A DNA stretch of 60,647 nt from contig JAGFJK010000300.1 in the NCBI GenBank assembly GCA_024102795.1, forward strand, positions 1 through 60,647, given 5' to 3'. Each line of letters begins with the position of its first letter. The first letter of the stretch is position 1. The stretch comes from Pirellulaceae bacterium. GTDB taxonomy: Bacteria; Planctomycetota; Planctomycetia; Pirellulales; Pirellulaceae. Under the pieces are notes generated by a model. That model was given only the letters and a program-made list of their open reading frames with translations, did no database searches and was not told where the DNA came from. Position numbers and translations under genes: made by a program. Shown piece after piece: positions 19,513-27,035 of the stretch.

Positions 19513-20655
19513 ATGCCCGCCATGCAGCGTCTTGCCTGCCCCTTCGTCCTGCTTGTGGCCAGCGTCCCGTGGCTCGGATTCTTGATGCCCGGCGTCATGC
19601 TGGCACAAACGCCCGCCGGGCAGGATTGGGCGCGGGTGACCGAGGACGAGCGGTCGATCAAGATCGAGACCGACAAGCTGGAAGCCGTGATTCCCAAACG
19701 CGATCCCAAGCAATGGATGACAGGAATCGAGAAAGGCTCGTTCCTGGACAAGACCACGGGCTTCCGCGAGATAGGCGACGGCCTGATGGTGATCGACTGG
19801 TTGATGGAGGCGGGCAGCGACGAGCTGTGGTCCGAGCAGGTGATCGCTCCCGATGGACACGGCGTGGGACGTTACACCTGGTACGAGAACGAGACGCAGC
19901 CGGAGCGGAGGCACTACGCGCTGATGGCCCACGGCAGCTCGCATCGCAAACGGGTCGTCGAGGGCCCGCAGCTTTGCCATCGCATGAAGCCGGTCCAGCC
20001 GCAAGTGATCCGCGGCCGCGATTTTCTCGCGGTCCAGACCACGTATCGTTACGAGTACGCGGCGCCCGGCCGGAAGGCCGGATCGCAGTGGACGCAGCTG
20101 ATAGTTTTTCCTCGCGGCCAGCGGTATTTCCTCCTGATGGACAAGATCGACAGCGTGAACGATTCGCCCGAGATGTTTCTCCGCAACGATACGCCGGGCT
20201 GCTTCCGCCACACCGACGGCGATACGTTCAGCGAGATCTATCTGAGCTATCTCAGCGGGCCGCAGGGAGTGCGGATCCCCTCGAGCGAGTTCTTCACGCC
20301 ATTTCCGCCGGATCTCAAGTTTGGCTATCGCCGCGACACGCACCGCACGCCCGAATCGTTTATCCGGGCCTGCCATTTGCGCAACGCGCAGACTGGCGAG
20401 GACGGCCCCTGGCTGGCCGGCCTGACGTTGGAGCCGTCGGTCGTCTACGAAGCCTGGTGCAGCCAGCGGCCGGGCGGGATCATCGTCATGATTGAGGAGA
20501 TCCACGGCCGGCCGGTCAAGGCGGGGCAATCGTTCAGCGCCGCCCATATCGTGGGCTACTTCGATACGATCGAGCAGATGCACGCCGTCTACGACCGCTA
20601 TCGGGGCCACACGGCGCTGGAAGCCGACGAGTCCGGCTGGCGGCTGAAGCCGTAG
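19513..20655 (+). CDS. Exported protein of unknown function (planctomycete type)
   Basis: I recognise no known domain with a function. The start at ATG 19513 follows AAGGAGAG by 6-7 nt, giving 380 residues; a TTG two codons earlier is less likely. Residues about 1-32 (MPAMQRLACPFVLLVASVPWLG...MLAQ) are a signal peptide. The mature protein is mainly beta (ERSIKIETDKLEAVIPKRDP, TTYRYEYAAPGRK, GQRYFLLMDKIDSVNDSPEMFLRNDTPG), consistent with a galactose-mutarotase-like or other beta-sandwich fold; this is a guess from the strand pattern. It lies 109 nt after the LamG gene and 36 nt before the SGNH gene, in the same exported gene run. Confidence 0.7.
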   Translation: MPAMQRLACPFVLLVASVPWLGFLMPGVMLAQTPAGQDWARVTEDERSIKIETDKLEAVIPKRDPKQWMTGIEKGSFLDKTTGFREIGDGLMVIDWLMEAGSDELWSEQVIAPDGHGVGRYTWYENETQPERRHYALMAHGSSHRKRVVEGPQLCHRMKPVQPQVIRGRDFLAVQTTYRYEYAAPGRKAGSQWTQLIVFPRGQRYFLLMDKIDSVNDSPEMFLRNDTPGCFRHTDGDTFSEIYLSYLSGPQGVRIPSSEFFTPFPPDLKFGYRRDTHRTPESFIRACHLRNAQTGEDGPWLAGLTLEPSVVYEAWCSQRPGGIIVMIEEIHGRPVKAGQSFSAAHIVGYFDTIEQMHAVYDRYRGHTALEADESGWRLKP

Positions 20656-20691
20656 GCCGTTTCCCTGAGACTTTCACAAGGTGGGGTGAAG

Positions 20692-22572
20692 ATGCGTTTC
20701 CACTCGTTCCGTGGGCTGACCCTGGCGGCACTGCTGGTCGGACTGGCCTGGACTTCCCTGGCCACCGCGCAGCCGGCCGATCCGCCGGCGTCAGCGGAAG
20801 CAGCGCGAACCGTCACAATCGTCACGCTCGGCGACTCGATCACCAAGGGCGTTCGCGGCGGAGTCAGCGCCGAGCAGACGTTCGCGGCGCTGCTGGAGTC
20901 GCGGCTGCAACAGGCGGGTCAAGCGGTCCGCGTGGTGAATGTGGGGATCGGCGGCGAACGGACGGACCAGGCCCTGCAAAGACTGGAGCGAATTATCGAG
21001 CTGCGGCCGGACATCGTGACGGTGATGTACGGCACCAACGACAGCTACGTCGACGCGGGCCAGTCGACCAGTCGCTTGACGTTGGACGCCTACCGCGTCA
21101 ACCTGCGAAAGATCGTGGTCGAACTGTTGCGACGCGGCATCGTGCCGGTGTTGATGACCGAACCTCGGTGGTCGGATGACGCGCGTCCCAACGGAGCGGG
21201 CGAGAACCCCAATCTGCGCCTGGAGCCCTACCTGGCGGCGTGCCGCGAGACGGCGCGGACCTGGCGCGTGCCGCTGGTGGATCACTTCGCCCGGTGGAGC
21301 GAGGCGCGCGCCGCGGGGACGAACCTGCGGGACTGGACCACCGACGGCTGCCATCCCAATCCGGCGGGCCACGAGCAGCTTGCCGACCTGCTGGCGCCCG
21401 CGATCCAGCAGACGCTGGGCTCCCAACTGCAAGTGCGGAGGAAACTGTGGGCGGGCCAGCCGCTGCGCGTCGTCTGTTTTGGCGATAGCGTGACGGGAGT
21501 CTACTATCACACGGGCAGCCGGCGGGCGTACACCGACATGCTGGGAATCGCTCTGCGCCAAGCCGTGCCCAAGGCCAATGTCGAGCTGTTCAACGCCGGC
21601 ATCAGCGGCCATACGACGGTCAACGCCCTGGCCCGCATCGACCGCGACGTGCTCAGCCACCAGCCCGACCTGGTGACCGTGATGTTCGGCCTGAACGACA
21701 TGACCCGCGTGCCGCTGGACGAGTATCGAGCGAACCTCGGCCAGATCGTGGCCCGGTGCCGGACGGCGGGCAGCGAAGTGGTGCTGGTCACTCCCAATAA
21801 CGTCGTCACCACGGGCGATCGGCCGACGGAAAAGCTGCTCGAATACTGCGACGCAGTGCGCGACGTGGGCCGCGAGCTGAACGTGCCGGTGTGCGACGTG
21901 TACCGCGAGCTGGAAGCGGCGCGCGCCCACGATGCGTTCGACTGGCGACTGCTGATGAGCGACGCGATTCATCCCAACATGGACGGCCACAAGCGGATGG
22001 CCACCGCGCTGGCTCAAACCATCAGCGGCCGGCGGACGTCGCTGGACGACATCGGACCTCCGCGGCCTCCGCTAGCCAGAACCCTGGAACGCATCGGCGC
22101 GGGACAGCCGCTGAAGATTATGGCGATGCCGCCTTACGATACGCTGTTCCCGGCGGCACTCGGCAAGCTGTTTCCCGGCGCGCAAGTCCAGGTCGAATCG
22201 TGGCCAGTGGCCGACCTGTCGCTGGCCCAGATCGAACAAGCGGCCAAGGAGCGGGTCCGCCAGCGGCAACCCGACCTGGTGCTGATCGCCGTTCCGCGCA
22301 CGGCCGCCGCGCCCGGCGATGAGGCGTTCGCCAATTCCTACGCCTGGACCATGAACTGGTCGCTGAATTTTGGTTCACCCACCTGGGACGTCGTCGTGAT
22401 CCATCCCTCGGTCGCCGAGCTGGAGACGAAATCAGACGCCGAGCAGCGGGACAACCTGGTCCGGCGACTGGTCCGCGCACAGGATCTGCCGCTGATCGAC
22501 CGGACGCCCGGCAGCCAAAGCGACGCGGCGGCGATCGTCGGCGAGTGGCTGGAGCGGCTTCGTGCCCGCTAG
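20692..22572 (+). CDS. Exported protein with two SGNH/GDSL hydrolase domains and a degenerate third
   Basis: SGNH hydrolases remove acyl groups from lipids or carbohydrates. From ATG 20692 (GGTGGGG upstream) it has 626 residues with a signal peptide ending near ATAQ. Domain 1 (about 41-245): TLGDSITKG with nucleophile S49, GIGGERTD, YGTNDSYVD and the acid/base pair in DGCHPNPAGH. Domain 2 (about 255-445): FGDSVTGVY, AGISGHTT, FGLNDMTRVP and DAIHPNMDGH. A third stretch (about 460-620, PLKIMAMPPYDTLFP...PDLVLIAVPRT) follows the same strand-helix order but lacks the GDS serine and the DxxH pair. Single-domain SGNH proteins are about 200-250 residues, so this is a fusion. Likely a carbohydrate esterase of the polysaccharide locus. 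Confidence 0.88.
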   Translation: MRFHSFRGLTLAALLVGLAWTSLATAQPADPPASAEAARTVTIVTLGDSITKGVRGGVSAEQTFAALLESRLQQAGQAVRVVNVGIGGERTDQALQRLERIIELRPDIVTVMYGTNDSYVDAGQSTSRLTLDAYRVNLRKIVVELLRRGIVPVLMTEPRWSDDARPNGAGENPNLRLEPYLAACRETARTWRVPLVDHFARWSEARAAGTNLRDWTTDGCHPNPAGHEQLADLLAPAIQQTLGSQLQVRRKLWAGQPLRVVCFGDSVTGVYYHTGSRRAYTDMLGIALRQAVPKANVELFNAGISGHTTVNALARIDRDVLSHQPDLVTVMFGLNDMTRVPLDEYRANLGQIVARCRTAGSEVVLVTPNNVVTTGDRPTEKLLEYCDAVRDVGRELNVPVCDVYRELEAARAHDAFDWRLLMSDAIHPNMDGHKRMATALAQTISGRRTSLDDIGPPRPPLARTLERIGAGQPLKIMAMPPYDTLFPAALGKLFPGAQVQVESWPVADLSLAQIEQAAKERVRQRQPDLVLIAVPRTAAAPGDEAFANSYAWTMNWSLNFGSPTWDVVVIHPSVAELETKSDAEQRDNLVRRLVRAQDLPLIDRTPGSQSDAAAIVGEWLERLRAR

Positions 22573-22641
22573 CGGGTCCGCGATGCCTGGAATACGATGG
22601 CAGTCAACCGGGACGCTGTTGATCCTGGAGGAGCGATTTGC

Positions 22642-25626
22642 ATGCCTGGAGTTCACGAAGCCTGTCGCCACAGGTTTCGCCGCCCAACCCTCACCGGGTC
22701 CCGCCTGACCGCAGTCCTGCTCGTACTGATTCTCGGCCAGACCTTGTCCGCCGAGGATGATTCATTCGAGAAGCAGGTCCGCCCGTTGCTGATCAAGCGT
22801 TGCTACGCCTGCCACGGCGGTACGAAGTCCGGGGGTGGCCTGTCGTTGGAAACTGCCGAGGGATGGCGCCGCGGCGGAGAGAGCGGACCGGCGATTGTGC
22901 CGGGAAAACCGGCGGAAAGCCTGCTGGTTGAGGCCATCAGCTACCGCAATCTGGAAATGCCGCCGCGGGATGCGGGCGGCAAGCTGCCGGACGAGGAAAT
23001 CGCCATCCTGACGCGGTGGATCGCCCGCGGCGCGCCCGATCCTCGCGGCCCGTCGCAGCGGCTGGGCGGGATGAGCCTGGAACAGGCGAAGTCCTGGTGG
23101 GCCTTTCAACCGCTGCCGAGTGTGACCTCGCCGGCAACCGCCGAGCGGATTGATCAGTTCGTGCAGGCAGCCTTGGACGAGCGCGGACTGCCGGCGGCCC
23201 GGCCTGCCGACAAACGCACGCTGATCCGGCGGGCAACGTACGATCTGACCGGCCTGCCGCCCACCGCCGAGGAAGTAGATGCTTTCCTGGCGGATGATGC
23301 GCCGGACGCGTTCGAGCGGTTGATCGACCGGTTGCTGGACTCGCCACAGTACGGTGTCCACTGGGGGCGGCACTGGCTGGATGTCGTGCGGTATGCGGAC
23401 ACGGCCGGCGAGAATACCGACCGGCCGTTGCCGCACGCGTGGCGCTACCGGAACTGGGTCTTCGAGGCCTTCAACCGCGACTTGCCCTACGACGAATTTG
23501 TTCGCCGTCAGATCAGCGGAGATATCCTGGCCGCGGCCGAACCTGCTCGGCAGCGGGTCGAGGGGATCGTTGCGACCGGCTACCTGGCGGTGGCCCGGCG
23601 CTTCGGCCACGACATCGACAAGGACTTGCACCTGACGTACGAGGACGTGATCGACAACCTGGGGAAGAATTTCCTGGGCCTGTCCCTGGGCTGTGCCCGC
23701 TGTCACGACCATAAGTACGATCCGGTCACTGCGGCCGACTATTACGCCTTGTACGGTATCTTCAGCAGCACGCGCTTCGCGTTTCCCGGTTGCGAGGCCA
23801 AGGGACAGCCGCGCGATCTCGTGCCGCTGCTCGACCAGGCCGAAGCGGACGTCTTGCTGGCGGACTATCAGCGGCGACTGGCCGACTACGAGCGGCGGAT
23901 GGAGGTCTATCCGAGGGAAGCTCAGCGCCTGAAGCGGTTGGCCGCGGATGCTCGCCGAGTGCTGGTGGAGTCGGCCGTGGGAGAAGGCCAGTCAGTGTCC
24001 TTGCACGAGGGGTCCTTGCACGAGGGGTCCTTGCACGAGGGCCGCGCGGGAGCGCTCGCTCGCCTGGCGCTGCGCCGGGGCGAGGTGCTGCAATTGGTCG
24101 TGGGTCCCAACGGGGGCCACGGCGCCGACACGACGCTGGTCAACTGGCAGATTGTTCAGACCGACGGCCAGCCGACAGCTCGCTGGGAAGTCAAGGACTT
24201 GATTCCAGGTTTCACTCAGCGGGGCCCGCTGTTGCACGTTCGCAACGCTGCGTGGTGTCTGCTGGACGTGACCGATGGCCCGATGTACCTGCGGGAGCGC
24301 AAGCGGCAAGTTGCCGGACAGCCGGCGCTCAGCGCCTGGTCGCTGGGCGATACTCCGTCGGTGGTCGTGAACGCGGCCGACGAACCCGTCGCGGTCTGGA
24401 CGACGCTGCCCGCTCAGTCCGTCTTCATGCATCCGGGAATCATGCGCGACGTGGCCGTCGCCTGGATCTGTCCGGCCGACGGCCAGTATGAGGTGCGCGG
24501 GGCAGTCGCCGATGCGCATCCCAGCGGCGGGGATGGAGTAACGCTGCGATTGGAGCACGTGGCCGCCGCCGAGTATGGCCAGGGGTTGCTGGAGTTGGGC
24601 AAGCTGGTCACGGGCGAGCAGACTCCGCGGCCGGAGGCCCCCGAGATTCCGGTGGCGTATGCCGTGTCCGAGGCGGAAGTGAAGGAGGCCCGGCTGCAGC
24701 TACGCGGCGACCCGGAGCAGCCGGGCGACGTGGTGCCGCGCCGCTGGCTGTCGGTATTTGGCGGAGCGGTGGTGGCTGCCGACGGGAGCAGCGGCCGCCG
24801 CGAGCTGGCCGAGTGGATCGTGGACCAGCCCTTGCTGGCGCGCGTCATGGCCAATCGCGTCTGGCAGTGGCATTTCGGTCGTGGCCTGGTGGCGACGCCC
24901 AACGATTTTGGTTCCCGCGGCGAGCCGCCGTCGCATCCGGAACTGCTCGATTGGCTGGCAGCCCGCTTTCAGGCTGGCGGCTATCGGCTCAAACCGCTGC
25001 ACCGGCTGATCATGACGTCGGCCGCATATCAGCGGGCCAGCGAAAGCCTCGGCCCGCAAGCCGAAGCGGATCCCGATGGCCGCTGGCTGGGCAGTTTTCG
25101 CCGCCGCCGTCTGACGGCCGAGGAGATTCGCGACAGTCTGCTGGCAGCGGGGGGCACACTGGATGTTTCCTGGGGCCAGGCTCACCCGTTCCCGCCCGAG
25201 TCCGGCTGGAATTTCACGCAGCACAATCCGTTCGCCGCCGTCTACGAGTCGAATCGCCGCAGCGCGTTCCTGATGGTGCAGCGGCAACGCCGGCATCCGT
25301 ACCTGGCGCTGTTCGACGGCGCGGATCCGAATTCCAGCACGGGCCTGCGGCAGGCGACCATCGTGCCGACCCAGGCGCTGTACTTTATGAACGATCCGTT
25401 CGTGCACCAGCAGGCCGCGTCGTTGGCCGATGCCTTGGTTGCGCAGACCGATGACGCCAGCCGCCTGAGGCTGGCTTTTCAACGGTTGTTCCAGCGCGCG
25501 CCGACCGCGGGCGAAGAGCAACTGGCCGAGCGATTTCTGGCGGCCTATCCCGGCGCGATGCACGAGAAGTGGTCGGCCTACGCCCGCGTGCTGTTCAGCT
25601 CGAACGAATTCCTTTACGTGGATTGA
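22642..25626 (+). CDS. Planctomycete cytochrome c-domain protein (PSCyt1, DUF1549, DUF1553)
   Basis: The start ATG 22642 has GGAGGAG 8 nt upstream and gives 994 residues; the region includes a signal peptide (LTAVLLVLILGQTLSA). A PSCyt1 heme motif CYACH is at 54-58. The DUF1549 domain follows (TLIRRATYDLTGLPPTAEEVDAF... GRHWLDVVRYADTAGEN) and contains a second CxxCH in LGCARCHDHKYDP. After a variable beta-rich insert, the DUF1553 domain (RRELAEWIVDQPLLARVMANRVWQWHFGRG... QRRHPYLALFDGADPNSST) ends in FSSNEFLYVD. The family is almost always paired with DUF1501 genes, as here (14 nt gap), and is thought to act on polysaccharides. A three-copy SLHEG repeat lies in the insert. Confidence 0.93.
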   Translation: MPGVHEACRHRFRRPTLTGSRLTAVLLVLILGQTLSAEDDSFEKQVRPLLIKRCYACHGGTKSGGGLSLETAEGWRRGGESGPAIVPGKPAESLLVEAISYRNLEMPPRDAGGKLPDEEIAILTRWIARGAPDPRGPSQRLGGMSLEQAKSWWAFQPLPSVTSPATAERIDQFVQAALDERGLPAARPADKRTLIRRATYDLTGLPPTAEEVDAFLADDAPDAFERLIDRLLDSPQYGVHWGRHWLDVVRYADTAGENTDRPLPHAWRYRNWVFEAFNRDLPYDEFVRRQISGDILAAAEPARQRVEGIVATGYLAVARRFGHDIDKDLHLTYEDVIDNLGKNFLGLSLGCARCHDHKYDPVTAADYYALYGIFSSTRFAFPGCEAKGQPRDLVPLLDQAEADVLLADYQRRLADYERRMEVYPREAQRLKRLAADARRVLVESAVGEGQSVSLHEGSLHEGSLHEGRAGALARLALRRGEVLQLVVGPNGGHGADTTLVNWQIVQTDGQPTARWEVKDLIPGFTQRGPLLHVRNAAWCLLDVTDGPMYLRERKRQVAGQPALSAWSLGDTPSVVVNAADEPVAVWTTLPAQSVFMHPGIMRDVAVAWICPADGQYEVRGAVADAHPSGGDGVTLRLEHVAAAEYGQGLLELGKLVTGEQTPRPEAPEIPVAYAVSEAEVKEARLQLRGDPEQPGDVVPRRWLSVFGGAVVAADGSSGRRELAEWIVDQPLLARVMANRVWQWHFGRGLVATPNDFGSRGEPPSHPELLDWLAARFQAGGYRLKPLHRLIMTSAAYQRASESLGPQAEADPDGRWLGSFRRRRLTAEEIRDSLLAAGGTLDVSWGQAHPFPPESGWNFTQHNPFAAVYESNRRSAFLMVQRQRRHPYLALFDGADPNSSTGLRQATIVPTQALYFMNDPFVHQQAASLADALVAQTDDASRLRLAFQRLFQRAPTAGEEQLAERFLAAYPGAMHEKWSAYARVLFSSNEFLYVD
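23998..24041 (+). repeat. Three tandem 15-bp copies inside the PSCyt1 gene
   Basis: TCCTTGCACGAGGGG occurs three times in a row (23998, 24013, 24028), encoding SLHEG three times. It keeps the reading frame and lies in the insert between DUF1549 and DUF1553, where length change is tolerable. Confidence 0.9.
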
Positions 25627-25640
25627 CCCGCCGACGAACC

Positions 25641-27035
25641 ATGCGCCGCACTCCCCTGCCCCACCGCCGTCAACTGCTCCGCTCGGCCGTCGCCGGTTCG
25701 CTGCTCTTTCCGGGCATCGTCCAGCAGTTGCTGGCGGACGACGGAGACAAGCTGGCCGCCGGGCTGCCTCACTTCCCGGCTCGCGCCAAGCACGTGATCT
25801 TTCTGTTCATGACCGGGGGAGTGTCGCACGTCGACACGTTCGATCCGAAGCCGGCCCTGACCCGCGATCATGGCAAGGAGATTCAGGCCGACCATCCGGA
25901 AATCAAGGATCGTCCGGGTTATGAGCGGATTTTTCTGAAACGGCCGCAATGGGACTTTGTGCCGCGGGGCCAGTGCGGGACGGAAATCAGCACGCTGTTC
26001 TCTCACGTCGGGTCGTGTGCGGATTGGCTGGCCGTGATCCGCTCGATGCATACCTCGCACTCCAATCATTACAACGCCACGCTCGGCATGCATACCGGTT
26101 CGTTCGCTTTCTCGCGGCCGAGCCTCGGATCCTGGCTCAGCTACGCCCTGGGCTCGGAGAATCGCAACTTGCCGAGCTTCGTGGTGCTTGCGCCCCAGCA
26201 GACGTATGCCGGAACCCAGGTGTATGCCAACGACTTCCTGCCGGCCGAACACCAGGGCACGCTGGTGGTTCCCGGCGCCGAACCCGTGGCCAACGTGCGG
26301 CCGCGCGTACCAGCGGAACGCCAGCAAATGGAGCTGGAGGCCCTGCGAGCGCTGAACGAGGTCCACCTGGAGGCCCGCGGCGCGGACGCCGCCTTGGCGG
26401 CCCGCATGCGATCCTTCCAGACGGCCTTCGGAATGCAGCGGGCGGTGCCCGAAGCTTTCGATTTCTCTCGCGAAACAGCGGCCACGCTGGAAAGCTACGC
26501 CGTGCGGCCAGGTCAGAACGCCGGTTTCGGCTGGCAGTGCCTGGCGGCCCGCCGGCTGGTCGAACGTGGAGTGCGGTTCGTGGAACTGATCGATACGGGT
26601 TCGTCGGGTAACTGGGACGCTCACGGTGACATGCTGTCGCACGAGGGGCTGGCCCGGAACGTCGATCAGCCGATCGCCGCTTTGCTCAAGGACCTCCGGC
26701 AACGCGGCTTGCTGGACGAGACGTTGGTGGTCTGGACCACCGAATTTGGACGCACGCCGTTCAACAACACGGCCGATGCCAAGGGCCGCGAACATCATCC
26801 CTGGGCGTTCAGCTCCTGGCTGGCCGGCGCCGGCATCCGGCCTGGCATCGTCCACGGTGCTTCGGACGAACACGGTTTGCGGGCCGTGGAAAATCCGGTC
26901 CACGTGCACGACCTGCATGCCACGATTCTGCACTTGATGGGCTTCGATCACGAGCGGTTGACGTTTCGCCATGCGGGCCGGGATTACCGGCTGACGGATG
27001 TGCACGGCCAGGTGGTCCGGGAGATTCTGGCATGA
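25641..27035 (+). CDS. DUF1501 exported protein (first copy)
   Basis: The 464 residues from ATG 25641 begin MRRTPLPHRRQLLRSAVAGSLLFP, a twin-arginine-type signal common in this family. The fold belongs to the alkaline phosphatase/sulfatase superfamily. Motifs seen: HVIFLFMTGGVSHVDTFDPKP, AVIRSMHTSHSNHYNA, NWDAHGDMLSHEG, TTEFGRTPFNN, REHHPWAFSSWLAGAGI and HDLHATILHLMGFDHERLTFRHAGRDYRLTDVHG. These hold the Asp and His residues that would bind metal, but the substrate is not known. It follows its PSCyt1 partner by 14 nt and overlaps the next gene by 4 nt (ATGA), so the genes are translationally coupled. Confidence 0.93.
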   Translation: MRRTPLPHRRQLLRSAVAGSLLFPGIVQQLLADDGDKLAAGLPHFPARAKHVIFLFMTGGVSHVDTFDPKPALTRDHGKEIQADHPEIKDRPGYERIFLKRPQWDFVPRGQCGTEISTLFSHVGSCADWLAVIRSMHTSHSNHYNATLGMHTGSFAFSRPSLGSWLSYALGSENRNLPSFVVLAPQQTYAGTQVYANDFLPAEHQGTLVVPGAEPVANVRPRVPAERQQMELEALRALNEVHLEARGADAALAARMRSFQTAFGMQRAVPEAFDFSRETAATLESYAVRPGQNAGFGWQCLAARRLVERGVRFVELIDTGSSGNWDAHGDMLSHEGLARNVDQPIAALLKDLRQRGLLDETLVVWTTEFGRTPFNNTADAKGREHHPWAFSSWLAGAGIRPGIVHGASDEHGLRAVENPVHVHDLHATILHLMGFDHERLTFRHAGRDYRLTDVHGQVVREILA

